A DNA stretch of 32,956 nt from JALONO01 sp038209965 (GTDB lineage Bacteria; Bacteroidota; Bacteroidia; Cytophagales; Thermoflexibacteraceae), in NCBI GenBank assembly GCA_038209965.1, contig JBBQXF010000053.1, positions 1 to 32,956 of the forward strand, in the 5' to 3' direction. Positions within the stretch are counted from its first letter, which is position 1. Every line of letters begins with the position of its first letter. Below the pieces are notes generated by a model. The model searched no databases. It was given only the letters and a program-made list of their open reading frames with translations, and had not been told where the DNA came from. Positions 23,312-32,580 of this stretch are shown here, piece by piece. The translations under genes were made by a program, and so were the position numbers.

Positions 23312-25879
23312 TTATTTTTTTGTCAACAATGCAGTAAATTTTTTAACATCGGGGTGGGTAATGCCCGCTTTGGCAAATTTTTGCAGATCGCTCAGGCAAG
23401 TTTCTTCCAAAACCGTGGGCCGGTTGCCCGCTTGTGCTTTGACCAAGCGGAAGTTCTTTCTGGCCTGCTCAAACTTGCCCTGAAAAAGATAGGCCCAAAT
23501 CAAATTGGTTTGCAGCCAAGGCAGGGAAGGCTCAATGGCCAAGCCCAACTGCGCATATTTTTCGGCTTCGCCAAATTGCTTATTGAACAAGGCATACCAT
23601 GCCACATCACCATACATCCCGGGCAAGGAACGGTCTAAGGGGCTGGTTTTGGCCAGCGTCACCAATTCAAGCGCATAATGGTAGGCTTGGCCGTAGTTGC
23701 CCATGACTTCGAGCGTGTATACCAGCTTGTCCAGAATAATGCCCAACTCATAGAGGTAACTTTCCTTTGGATCTGCCTGTGTGACCAGCTCTTGGGCCAG
23801 CCGATAACTGGCTTCGTATTGCGCGATTGCCTGAGTGGGTTGGGCAAGTGCCAAGTACACGTCGCCAATGTCTTGGTGGATCGCGGACAGATCCGCTCGG
23901 TGGCGCTGATTGTGGGGTTGATGTTGAACCAGTTCGGCATACAGCTGCGCCGCTTCCCCAAACTGGGCCAACGCCCGGGGGGCCAGCCCAATCGAGTCAA
24001 AACTACTTTGGGCCAAGTCCCGAACTGAATTGGCCAGCACCTCTTTGGCCCGCCAACTCTGGGGGTTGGCCAAGTATAGCTCCCTAGTCAACTTATGGTA
24101 TTCCTCATACGCTTGCAGGGCTTGCCCAACGTTCCCCAGTTTGGTTTGAATATTTCCCAATCGAGCAGATGCGATGGCCAGGTTTTCTTTAAAAATGGCA
24201 TTTTGTGGATATCCTTGATATAACTCTTCCGTCAGGCGATGAAACTCGCTGTAATAAATGAAGGCTAGATCCACGCTGTCAAGTGCACCGTTGGTGTCGC
24301 CCAGCCCCAAATAAGCCTGGGCCAAACCGCTCTTGAGCAATATGTCTTCAGGCTGACTTTCGCAAAACCCGGTGTATTGCTTGGCCGCCACCAGAAAATG
24401 CTGGAGGGCTTCTTCCAGATTGCCCATACGGAATTGGGCATCGCCCAGCTCAATGAACGAACTGGCCAGATTGTCCATGGCCTCCCAGCTTTCGGGATCG
24501 AGCAGCAGGATCGCTTGGGCCAACTGTTGGCGATCAGCAAAAATTTTTGTCGCCGTCTCTATGCTGTCCAGTTGGATGTACAAGCTGCCCAGCGCTTGGT
24601 AAACATTGATCAAACTGCGGGCGATCAACAAATCCTGGGGATAAGTGGCATGGGCCTGCTTCAGCAGTTGGTCGGCCCGCTGGAAGGCAACCAACGCACT
24701 ATCGGGCTTGCCCATCTCTTCGTTGACTATTCCCAGCGTCCAGAAAGACTCGGCCAGGTACCAGTCGGTGTAGATATTGGTATAAGGCCCAACACGGTCT
24801 TTTTCTTGCATTTCTTGGTGCATTACCAAGCTTAGGCCGTGGTTCAGTCCCGCAGTGCGGACAGCCCCGGGCAAATCATTGGTTGAGATGCAGAGTTCGA
24901 CCAAACGTCCATAAGCCACGGTTTTCCGCCATTTCTGGGCCTGGGGATGGGCAATGAGGAGCGAATAGGCGTGGATCGCTTTGCGGTATTCGTTGCGATC
25001 AAAATAAAATTTGGCTATTTGCTCCACCATGTCCAAGTTGCCGCTGTCCAAGCGCAGCAACTGATCGTACACCGCTTCTACTTCGGTCAGTTCGGCCTGC
25101 AACAGAGAAAGCTCGGCTTGGAATTGCAGGGCTTGGATGGTTTCGGTCCGGCGTTGCTGGTTCTCCTGCTTTTGTTTGGTCAGTACAGTTTGCGCCTCGC
25201 CCAATCGTTCCTCCTCGCGGATGATTTTGTTGGCCCGGGCAATCAAATCTGACTCTTTGAGGTTTTGCAAGGCTCCCTCGATATTCCCCTTTTCAAAAAG
25301 GGTCAAGGCTTCGCGGTAGAGTTGGCTCACATCGTCAAAATTGAGGCGGGCAAACTTGGCGGCCAACACATCCAAGTTCTTTTTTTGGGTTTCGTATTGC
25401 GTCTGGATTTCCTTGAACTGCTCAATAAATGCCTCTTGATCAAGCTTGGCTTTGGTCAATTCTTCCCGAAGCGCCTTTTTCTGTTGCTCGAAGCCAGCTG
25501 TCAGGGCCTTGTCCGAGATGGCATAGTACTTTTTTTTGGCAATTTCCAAGTCGCCCGCTTTGGCCAAAATAATGTCCCGGCCCAATGCGTCGGTATTGCC
25601 GATTCTGAGCACCTCCAATTCCGCACCGTTGACCAGTTCATAGCCAGTTTTGAAGATTTTCTCATTAAAAATCAGATCACCCGGCTTTTTATCGCGGAAG
25701 AGCAGCTTGAACTTCCCGGCGTTGTCGGAAATGGTGGGGACCGCATCCACAAAAATAATTTGCACCCCAGCAATGGGCACCTTGCCCGAATTTTGCAGGC
25801 GCACTTGCCCATATTGCACTTGGGCGGCGGCCAAGGAGGTAACAAAAAGATGGGACAGGAGTAAAACCGAGTTTTTCAT
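23312..25879 (-). CDS. Large secreted TPR protein with N-terminal beta domain
   Basis: 855 residues. Signal peptide MKNSVLLLSHLFVTSLAAAQ; then a carboxypeptidase-regulatory-like domain (about 22-105: 'GQVRLQNSGKVPIAGVQIIF', 'PTISDNAGKFKLLF'). A coiled-coil, charged helical region follows (about 115-260). From about 265 to 830 there are at least eight TPR-like repeats ('EQIAKFYFDRNEYRKAIHAY', 'AEKYAQLGLAIEPSLPWLQT', 'NLIWAYLFQGKFEQARKNFR'). TPR arrays bind other proteins, so this is most likely a periplasmic or surface scaffold; no enzyme motif is seen. The next gene upstream encodes a membrane protein that also has a carboxypeptidase-regulatory-like domain. Confidence 0.87.
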   Translation of the reverse strand: MKNSVLLLSHLFVTSLAAAQVQYGQVRLQNSGKVPIAGVQIIFVDAVPTISDNAGKFKLLFRDKKPGDLIFNEKIFKTGYELVNGAELEVLRIGNTDALGRDIILAKAGDLEIAKKKYYAISDKALTAGFEQQKKALREELTKAKLDQEAFIEQFKEIQTQYETQKKNLDVLAAKFARLNFDDVSQLYREALTLFEKGNIEGALQNLKESDLIARANKIIREEERLGEAQTVLTKQKQENQQRRTETIQALQFQAELSLLQAELTEVEAVYDQLLRLDSGNLDMVEQIAKFYFDRNEYRKAIHAYSLLIAHPQAQKWRKTVAYGRLVELCISTNDLPGAVRTAGLNHGLSLVMHQEMQEKDRVGPYTNIYTDWYLAESFWTLGIVNEEMGKPDSALVAFQRADQLLKQAHATYPQDLLIARSLINVYQALGSLYIQLDSIETATKIFADRQQLAQAILLLDPESWEAMDNLASSFIELGDAQFRMGNLEEALQHFLVAAKQYTGFCESQPEDILLKSGLAQAYLGLGDTNGALDSVDLAFIYYSEFHRLTEELYQGYPQNAIFKENLAIASARLGNIQTKLGNVGQALQAYEEYHKLTRELYLANPQSWRAKEVLANSVRDLAQSSFDSIGLAPRALAQFGEAAQLYAELVQHQPHNQRHRADLSAIHQDIGDVYLALAQPTQAIAQYEASYRLAQELVTQADPKESYLYELGIILDKLVYTLEVMGNYGQAYHYALELVTLAKTSPLDRSLPGMYGDVAWYALFNKQFGEAEKYAQLGLAIEPSLPWLQTNLIWAYLFQGKFEQARKNFRLVKAQAGNRPTVLEETCLSDLQKFAKAGITHPDVKKFTALLTKK

Positions 25880-25939
25880 AACGCACTAGAAGTTGGGCCA
25901 GCGCCCAGAAAACCAATCATCCATTTTATAGTATCCTAG

Positions 25940-25969
25940 CAAAATTAGCGTAACACAATCAGAATTCAA
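25940..25969 (-). promoter_or_regulatory. Promoter of the TPR gene
   Basis: On the minus strand TTG (25969-25967), 19 bases, then TAATTTTG (25947-25940), an exact consensus fit. Transcription would start near 25933, about 54 bases before ATG 25879. The TPR gene is thus separately expressed from the membrane-protein gene upstream of it. Confidence 0.78.
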
Positions 25970-26056
25970 GCCATTGAAAATCAATTAAATAAATTCGGTT
26001 ATTTACTTTGACAGTTTAATTTTTGCGGAGCAATCAATGCAATAGCACCGATCCTT

Positions 26057-27559
26057 TTATTGGGACTGTTTTACCAAAAGGATCTGGATTTCCTCGGGCA
26101 ACACCGGGCTTTCGTAGTCCCAAAGCTGGAAACCTGCCTTGGCGGCCCGCACCCGTTGCTTGGTGCGCTGTTGGCTGGCCGGGATGCGCAGCGCAAACCG
26201 TCCACTGGCATCGGTTACGGCCTGGAGATCTTGGACATTGATTTGCACCCCATCCAATGGCAAGCCGTTGTAAATCACCACTCCATACAATTTACCCAAG
26301 CTATTGTCATGGCGGAGGGTCAAATCGACAAAGTTATTGGCAAGGACAAGGGTGGTATCGAGGGGGAGAAAGCCCGGCGCCTCCACCCGCAGTTTGACTT
26401 TGTCGGAGGCGAAGTTGGGCGGGATGTCCCGAAAAATCACTTCCCCCTTCGCCAATTCCAACACTTCGACCTTGGCCCCGTACCGCAAGGTCACTCGGCC
26501 AGTTGTCAAGGGCAAATTGGGATTGGCGAGCATTGCGCGCACCGCGACAGTGCAGGCAAAGGGCTTGGGGGCAATGGAATTGAGGCCGATGTAGAGCAGA
26601 AACACCAGCGCAGCGGTAATCCACAGAAACCGGACCACCGAACGGCGGGTGGCCTGCGTCTCGGCGATCAACTGGCTGCCCACTTCGCGCACGGCGGCAT
26701 GGGTGCGATCAATTTTGGCGGTTTGGGCCCCCACTGCCACTTTTAATTCATCCAGCCGGGCCAGCAGCCCATCATCCAAACGTTCGAGTGCCGAGGTCAT
26801 GGCCTGGGCATAGGGATCGCTGGAGGGTTGCCATTTGGATTTGCCCTTTTGCTTTTGGCCGTGCAACTGTTTTAGCTCGGTCAATAGCCGCTGCTGCTCG
26901 GCTTGGCCTTGTTTGAGGTCGAATTGGCCGTCCAGCAATTTGTTTACCCCCTCGCGGAGCGACTCAAAATAGAGCAGGTCGAGTGCGTTCTTGGCCTCGC
27001 CGCCATGCTTGATCTTTTCCCTAAACGCATACGCCATTTTGCCGGGCAAGTGCTCGAGCAAAAAAGTATAGTATTTCGGCATTTCGTAGGCATCAGTGCC
27101 GGGGCCCAGGGTGAAGCGCATCCGATCGGCGATCAACTGGCGGATATTTGGCTGCTTGCCTTCCACGTAATTAAACACATCCTCCTGTGACAATGCGGGG
27201 CCCACTTCGCCCATCCATTCGGCTTCGCCCAACTTTTTTATCCCGATCAGATAGGCGTTCAACTCCGCCAGCTCGGTCGGATCGCACACATGATTTTTTT
27301 GATACTCTTTGGCCAATTGAGCCAACGCCCATTCATGAGCTTCCTTCAACGTTTTTTGGAGGTGGTGATTGAGCATTTCCTCTTTTTTGACGGCGCGGTT
27401 GCGCAGCAATTCAAAGAGCGAGTTGCCGCCCCAGGTACTCAGTGTACCGCCCACAATGGTGGTGACATCCTTGACAATCCCGTGCTCCAGTCCCAAACAA
27501 AAAGCGGTGCCCAATCCGGCTACACTGGTAAAAACGGAGAAAAAATTAGGTCTAAGCAT
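26057..27559 (-). CDS. Single-span membrane protein, helical cytoplasmic part and carboxypeptidase-regulatory-like end
   Basis: 500 residues from ATG 27559. The N-terminus is a weakly hydrophobic, glycine-rich segment (about 5-45, 'FSVFTSVAGLGTAFCLGLEH'), then a mostly helical domain (50-200), a Gln/Lys-rich coiled-coil region (210-305), one clear membrane helix (308-330, 'VVRFLWITAALVFLLYIGLN'), and two beta domains outside: residues 335-415, and a carboxypeptidase-regulatory-like domain at 421-490 ('GKLYGVVIYNGLPLDGVQIN', 'AVTDASGRFALRIP'). It could pass a signal across the inner membrane, but I do not recognise the N-terminal family. A TTG at 27646 would add 29 residues but lies upstream of the promoter. 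Confidence 0.83.
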   Translation of the reverse strand: MLRPNFFSVFTSVAGLGTAFCLGLEHGIVKDVTTIVGGTLSTWGGNSLFELLRNRAVKKEEMLNHHLQKTLKEAHEWALAQLAKEYQKNHVCDPTELAELNAYLIGIKKLGEAEWMGEVGPALSQEDVFNYVEGKQPNIRQLIADRMRFTLGPGTDAYEMPKYYTFLLEHLPGKMAYAFREKIKHGGEAKNALDLLYFESLREGVNKLLDGQFDLKQGQAEQQRLLTELKQLHGQKQKGKSKWQPSSDPYAQAMTSALERLDDGLLARLDELKVAVGAQTAKIDRTHAAVREVGSQLIAETQATRRSVVRFLWITAALVFLLYIGLNSIAPKPFACTVAVRAMLANPNLPLTTGRVTLRYGAKVEVLELAKGEVIFRDIPPNFASDKVKLRVEAPGFLPLDTTLVLANNFVDLTLRHDNSLGKLYGVVIYNGLPLDGVQINVQDLQAVTDASGRFALRIPASQQRTKQRVRAAKAGFQLWDYESPVLPEEIQILLVKQSQ

Positions 27560-27592
27560 TGAATTAAAGAGTAACAGGGCCAAATTGGACCT

Positions 27593-27621
27593 AAATATAA
27601 CTTTTTTGTCTTTAAAAACAA
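27593..27621 (-). promoter_or_regulatory. Promoter of the membrane-protein gene
   Basis: On the minus strand TTG (27621-27619), 18 bases, then TATATTTA (27600-27593), one mismatch to TAnnTTTG. Transcription would start near 27586, 27 bases before ATG 27559. Confidence 0.6.
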
Positions 27622-27733
27622 TCGGTGGCCATCGGTCGGCCCGCAAATATTAGCTCGGCATAAAGCCCTACCGAGTCAAGTAGGTACAACAAAGCATTTT
27701 TTGCTTTAATTTGCCCAGTTTTAAACTTTTCAC

Positions 27734-30700
27734 ATGAGAAAACTTTCCTTAGTATTGGCGGCCTGCTTAGTTTTTGGTGCAGTGGCCGCGCAAGTTAACC
27801 CCGATTGGTTGCGCTATTCGGCCATTTCGCCCGATGGATCCAAAATAGCCTTTGCCCACAAGGGCGACCTGTTCGTGGTCCCGGCCAGTGGAGGCCCGGC
27901 CCAGCCGCTCACTTTTCACGAGGCCCATGATTACCTGCCCGTGTGGAGCCGTGATGGATCCCAGATCGCCTTCGCCTCGGATCGGTTTGGCAACTTCGAT
28001 GTTTTTGTCATCGATGTGCAAGGCGGAGACCCCACCCGGCTCACTTTTCACTCCGGCCAAGAGTATCCGTATGCATTCAGCGCGGACAACAAACAAGTGA
28101 TTTTCGGGGGCCAGCGACTGGATGCCGCCAGCCACCGCCAGTACCCAACGGGCTCCCAGCCAGAGGTATATCAAGTGCCCGTGGCCGGTGGGCGCGTGAA
28201 CCAAATCTGGACAGTGCCCGCTGAAGACATCCAAGTGAGCAAAAACGGCCAACGGATGATCTACCACGACAAAAAAGGGGGCGAGAACGTGTGGCGCAAA
28301 CACCACACGTCAGCCATTGCCCGCGATATTTGGCTGTTTGACCAGCCAACTGGCAAGCACACGATGATCACCACGTTCAAGGGTGAAGATCGGAACCCGG
28401 TTTTTGCTGACAACGATAAAACGATCTACTATTTGAGTGAAGCCAGCGGTACGTTCAATGTCCACAAAATGAGCATTGACAACCCCGCCCAAAGCCAAGC
28501 AGTGACCACTTTCAAATCCCACCCAGTCCGTTTTTTGAGCGCGGCCAACGATGGTACACTCTGCTTTGGCTATGATGGGGAGCTATATACCCTCAAGCCC
28601 GGCGGGCAACCCACCAAAGTACCGGTGGTGATCCGCATGGAAAGCAAGAACAACAACTTGCGCGTGATCCCCATCAGTGGTAATGTGCGCGAAATGGCCG
28701 TATCGCCCAGTGGCAAAGAAGTGGCCTACGTGGTACGGGGGGAGGTTTTTGTTTCTTCCGTAGAGGGCGGCGTGACCAAGCGCATCACCAACACCCCGGA
28801 GCAGGAGCGGTTTGTCAGCTTTTCGCCCGATGGCGGCACGCTGCTCTATGCCAGCGAGCGCAATGGGTCTTGGCACATTTACCAAACCAAGAAAGTACGG
28901 GCCGAAGAACCCTACTTTTATGCGGCCACCTTGCTCAAAGAGGAAGCCTTGATCAGCAACGCGAACGAAAATTACCAGCCCCAATATTCGCCCGACGGCA
29001 AAGAAGTGGCGTTTATTGAAAATCGCCGCTCGCTCAACATATTGAACATCGCAAGCAAGCAAATGCGCACCCTGCTCACCCCCAATGAGCTTTACTACAT
29101 GAGTGATGGCGACCAGTTTTTCTGTTGGAGCCCCGATGGCAAATGGTTGATGGCCGAGTACTCGCCCGTAATGGCCAATAGCGAAGTGGTGTTGCTGGCC
29201 GCCGACGGTTCCAAAAAAATGGTCAACCTGACCGAAAGCGGCTACAATGACTTTCGGCCCAAATGGGTGAATGGCGGCAAGCAACTGCTCTGGTTCAGCG
29301 ATCGCGACGGCCTGCGCAGCTACGCCAACAGTGGCTCGCGCCAAGCCGATGTGTACAGCATGTTCTTCACCCAAGAGAGTTGGGACCGGCATAACCTCAA
29401 CAAGGAAGATTTTGCCTTGCTGAAGGAAATGGAAGACAAAACCGAGAAAGATAAAAAAGAGAAGGACGACAAGGACAAAAAGAAACCGGTGACCAAAAAG
29501 GACAGCGTGGTCATCAACTGGGAAGGGATGCGGGATCGCAAAGCCCGTTTCACGATCCACTCGGCCTCGCTCGGTGATGCCGTCCTTTCCAAAGATGGGG
29601 AAAAACTGTACTATTTGGCCCGGTTTGAAAAGGGGCTCAACCTTTGGAGTGTGAAATTGCGCACCAAGGAAACCAAGCTGGAAATTGAACTGGATGCCAG
29701 TTCAGGCAGTTTGGAGTGGGACAAAGAGATGAAAAACCTGTTCCTGCTGTCTGATGGCCGGATCGCAAAAATCAATACCGAGTCCAACAAACGGGAAACC
29801 ATTGGCATCCGGGGCGAATTGAACTTGGATGTGGCCGCCGAGCGCAAGCACATGTTCGACCACGTGTGGACGCGCACCAAATCCATGTTTTATACCTCCA
29901 ATTTTCATGGGGCCAATTGGGCCGAAATGCGCAAGGTGCACGAGGCCAAGCTGCCTTCCATCAACAATTCCTATGACTTTGCCGAACTGCTCTCCGAAAT
30001 GCTCGGCGAGCTGAACGTATCCCACTGTGGGGCCAGCTACCGGCTCTCTGATCCCAATGGCGACAACACTGCCTCGTTGGGGATGTTCATAGATTATGCC
30101 TTCACTGGCGAGGGCCTCAAAATCACCGAGATCGTCAAAGGGGGGCCATTGGACAAAGAAAGCATCAAAGTGTCGGCGGGCATGGTCATCGAGCAGATCG
30201 ACGGTGAGACTATCACTGCCAACAGTGAGGTGGCCGCCTTCCTTAACCGCAAAGCGGGCAAATTCTGCTTGCTCCAAGTATTTGACCCAGTGGCCAAAAC
30301 GAGAATGCAAGTGACCGTCAAGCCAATCAGCAGTGGGGAAGAAGGTCAGTTGCTCTACAAACGCTGGGTACGGGCCAACCAAGAAGAGGTGGATCGGTTG
30401 AGCAACGGCCAGTTGGGCTACGTCCACGTCCCCGGCATGAGCGATGGCCCCTATCGCAATGTGGTAGAAGAAGTAATGGGCAAATACCATGACCGCAAAG
30501 GCATGATCGTCGACACCCGGTTCAATGGCGGTGGTGACTTAGTGTCCGATCTGGCCATGTTCTTCACGGGCAAGAAGTTTTTGGAGTATGCCATTGAGAG
30601 CCGCTCCATGGGCTATGAACCATCTTTTCGGTGGACCAAACCCACCGTGGCCATGGTCAATGAGGCCAACTACAGCGATGGGCACTGTTTTGCCTGTGGC

Positions 30701-30961
30701 TACCAAGATTTGGGGATCGGCAAAATGATTGGGATGCCTGTGCCCGGCACGTGTAGCTTCGCGGGCTGGGAACTGCTCCAAGACGGGGCCGTGCGCTGGG
30801 GATCGGTGCCAGTGAGCGCCAAAAACAGCAAGGGCCAATGGCTGGAAAACCTCGAGACAGTGCCCGAGGTGCAAATCAAAAACGAGCCTGGGATCATCAG
30901 CCAAGGCAAAGACCAACAGTTGGAAAAAGCCGTGGAGGAACTACTAAAGTCAGTTAAATAG
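27734..30961 (+). CDS. Tricorn-type S41 protease with beta-propeller and PDZ domains
   Basis: 1075 residues. Signal peptide MRKLSLVLAACLVFGAVAAQ. A TolB/WD40-like propeller ('YSAISPDGSKIAFAHKGDLF', 'PVWSRDGSQIAFASDRFGNF') covers about 21-340; a second one covers about 340-740. Between them and the protease lies a K/D/E-rich low-complexity stretch (about 566-592). The tricorn core domain, PDZ (about 800-865) and S41 domain follow. The tricorn catalytic set is present: Ser763-His764 ('NVSHCGASY'), nucleophile Ser981 ('EANYSDGHCF') and Glu1038 ('LENLETVPEV'). It degrades peptides, here probably in the periplasm. Divergent from the membrane-protein gene, with 174 bases between the starts. Confidence 0.93.
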   Translation: MRKLSLVLAACLVFGAVAAQVNPDWLRYSAISPDGSKIAFAHKGDLFVVPASGGPAQPLTFHEAHDYLPVWSRDGSQIAFASDRFGNFDVFVIDVQGGDPTRLTFHSGQEYPYAFSADNKQVIFGGQRLDAASHRQYPTGSQPEVYQVPVAGGRVNQIWTVPAEDIQVSKNGQRMIYHDKKGGENVWRKHHTSAIARDIWLFDQPTGKHTMITTFKGEDRNPVFADNDKTIYYLSEASGTFNVHKMSIDNPAQSQAVTTFKSHPVRFLSAANDGTLCFGYDGELYTLKPGGQPTKVPVVIRMESKNNNLRVIPISGNVREMAVSPSGKEVAYVVRGEVFVSSVEGGVTKRITNTPEQERFVSFSPDGGTLLYASERNGSWHIYQTKKVRAEEPYFYAATLLKEEALISNANENYQPQYSPDGKEVAFIENRRSLNILNIASKQMRTLLTPNELYYMSDGDQFFCWSPDGKWLMAEYSPVMANSEVVLLAADGSKKMVNLTESGYNDFRPKWVNGGKQLLWFSDRDGLRSYANSGSRQADVYSMFFTQESWDRHNLNKEDFALLKEMEDKTEKDKKEKDDKDKKKPVTKKDSVVINWEGMRDRKARFTIHSASLGDAVLSKDGEKLYYLARFEKGLNLWSVKLRTKETKLEIELDASSGSLEWDKEMKNLFLLSDGRIAKINTESNKRETIGIRGELNLDVAAERKHMFDHVWTRTKSMFYTSNFHGANWAEMRKVHEAKLPSINNSYDFAELLSEMLGELNVSHCGASYRLSDPNGDNTASLGMFIDYAFTGEGLKITEIVKGGPLDKESIKVSAGMVIEQIDGETITANSEVAAFLNRKAGKFCLLQVFDPVAKTRMQVTVKPISSGEEGQLLYKRWVRANQEEVDRLSNGQLGYVHVPGMSDGPYRNVVEEVMGKYHDRKGMIVDTRFNGGGDLVSDLAMFFTGKKFLEYAIESRSMGYEPSFRWTKPTVAMVNEANYSDGHCFACGYQDLGIGKMIGMPVPGTCSFAGWELLQDGAVRWGSVPVSAKNSKGQWLENLETVPEVQIKNEPGIISQGKDQQLEKAVEELLKSVK

Positions 30962-30968
30962 ACAATTT

Positions 30969-31027
30969 GCCACGAATTGCGCCAAGCATCTTATCAAAAA
31001 CTTGGGAGGTTTGGTGCAGTTCGTGGC
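30969..31027. repeat. Long inverted repeat between the S41 protease gene and acpH
   Basis: GCCACGAATTGCGCCAA (30969-30985) pairs with TTGGTGCAGTTCGTGGC (31011-31027) over 17 bp with two G-T wobbles; the loop is 25 bases. It begins 8 bases after the protease stop. There is no T run, so it is better read as an mRNA structure or small intergenic element than as a clean terminator. Confidence 0.65.
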
Positions 31028-31084
31028 CATTAAAACAGAAAGATCGGGCATCCCATTTAATCCAACTGCTGAACTTCCCGCGCA

Positions 31085-31672
31085 ATGAATTTTTTGGCCC
31101 ATTTGTACTTGGCCTCACCTGACGAGGAACTAATGGTGGGCAATTTCATTGCCGATCACGTAAAAGGTCGTTCGTTCGCCCGGTATGGCCCCGGCATTGC
31201 GGAGGGAATCACCATGCACCGAGCAATTGATGATTTTTCTGATACTCACCCGCTGGTTCGTCAAAGTGCAGAGCGGCTGCGGCCCCGCTACGGTCACTAT
31301 GGCAGCGTGATCGTGGACATTTTTTATGATCATTTTTTGGCCAGCAATTGGCCCCAATATTCCCCTACCCCATTGGCCGCTTTTGCCGAACAAACGTATC
31401 AACTGCTGCAAAGGAATGAGGCAATGCTGCCCGAAAATTCCAAACGGTTTTTGGGTTATGCCCGCCAATACGATATCCTCACGGCCTACGCCCAAGTGGA
31501 GGCCATCGAACGGGTGATGCTGGGGATGAGCCGCCGCGCCAAATTTGTGTCGGGCATGGAGTACGCCACCGAAGAGCTCAATGCTTTTTATCTGGAATTT
31601 GCCGCCGAATTCGCCCAGTTTTTCCCCGATTTACAGGCTTTTATTGCGGGGCAAACTTGGAAAAGTAGCTAA
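31085..31672 (+). CDS. acpH: Acyl carrier protein phosphodiesterase-like (AcpH/DUF479)
   Basis: 195 residues starting 'MNFLAHLYLASPDEELMVGN', the hallmark start of the AcpH family (PF04336). Conserved acidic and histidine residues of the HD-like metal site are seen in 'GNFIADHVKG', 'HRAIDDFSDTHPLV' and 'VDIFYDHFLASNW'. In E. coli AcpH removes the phosphopantetheine group from acyl carrier protein; whether all Bacteroidota members do this is not established. Follows the S41 gene by 123 bases and stops eight bases before the end of the convergent, broken FGE-like gene. Confidence 0.9.
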   Translation: MNFLAHLYLASPDEELMVGNFIADHVKGRSFARYGPGIAEGITMHRAIDDFSDTHPLVRQSAERLRPRYGHYGSVIVDIFYDHFLASNWPQYSPTPLAAFAEQTYQLLQRNEAMLPENSKRFLGYARQYDILTAYAQVEAIERVMLGMSRRAKFVSGMEYATEELNAFYLEFAAEFAQFFPDLQAFIAGQTWKSS

Positions 31673-31680
31673 ACGATCCA

Positions 31681-32470
31681 CTAGTGAACCATTCCTTTCA
31701 CGCAGCGAAAGCCCACGTGGCAAAGGCTGGTTTCGGGGGGTTGAGCAAGCCGTATTACTTTATAGCCGTGACAAATGCTTTTGTCGCACAAAAAGGAGCT
31801 ACTATATTGTAGTTTCCCCGCCTTGGGAGACAGGGTGTCCCAAAGCGGATCGACCCAATCCACGCACCATTGCCATACATTACCGCCGACATCGGCCAGG
31901 CTCAAGGGGGTTTTGCCATAATGGCCCACGGGCGAGATAAACTGAAAGCCATCATCCACCACCGAACAATGGGGGAAGCACCCTGCCAAACGTTGGCTTT
32001 TGCGTTGATCATTTTCTGTCAATTCGTGGCCCCATGCCGACTGGGCTTGCCAATTTGCGTCAGCGTTCATGGCCGCCCATTTCCATTCTTGGTAAGTGGG
32101 CAACCGTTTGCCGGCCCACTGGCATAGGCTTGGGCATCGCACCAGAATACCTGCACGACTGGGAGCGCAATTGGGGCCGCAGGTTGACATGGCCCCAGCG
32201 GATAGGCATAATTGGCCCCATCCACCATTTCCCACCCTTCTTTTGGAGGTTAAAGACCCCGGCATTGCTAAATCGTTGGGCCTCGCTCACATAACTGGTT
32301 TGCTTGACAAACTCATCAAAATCGGCCACAGTCACGGGTGAAACATCCATAAAATAAGGAGCGATCGTGGCTGGGCCGCCCACATGCACCATGCCGGCCG
32401 GGGCCAGCAGGCGGGTGGAGGTTGTGGTGGGGGCATTACAGGCGGCAGCCAAACCCAGCAGGACGACCAA
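31681..32470 (-). pseudogene. Formylglycine-generating-enzyme-like (SUMF1) lipoprotein gene with two frameshifts
   Basis: The N-terminal frame reads VVLLGLAAAC-NAPTTT, a lipoprotein signal with lipobox LAAAC, and then 'APAGMVHVGGPATIAPYFMD', 'VSPVTVADFDEFVKQTSYVS' and 'GVFNLQKKGGKWWMG'. Near 32212-32232 similarity moves to another frame (VDGANYAYPLGPCQPAAPIA, VVQVFWCDAQAYA), and near 32111-32122 to a third (WAGKRLPTYQEWKWAAMNAD) that runs to the end. The C-terminus holds 'CDKSIC' and 'ETSLCHVGFRCVKG'; the two Cys have the same spacing as the catalytic pair CHRSYC of true FGE. The frame has no ATG/GTG start; TTG 32470 or a lost start upstream would be needed. So the gene is broken unless the indels are assembly errors. 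Intact, it would be a lipid-anchored, periplasm-facing FGE-type protein. Confidence 0.83.
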
Positions 32471-32580
32471 GCAGACACGATGGCCCAGCCAGCGCTACTT
32501 CCAGTCAGTCAAAACCACGTTAAAAGGAAAGGACCTATTTATTTTCAAGCAATTGAGTGGTCAAAACCAGCCACTGCCGA

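Noticed and set aside
28583..29560. 325-codon open frame on the minus strand
   Set aside because: Antisense to the tricorn-type protease; no recognisable family.
32508..32569. Direct repeat GTCAAAACCA (32508-32517 and 32560-32569)
   Set aside because: Ten bases only, not at the borders of an element with a transposase or terminal inverted repeats; may be chance.
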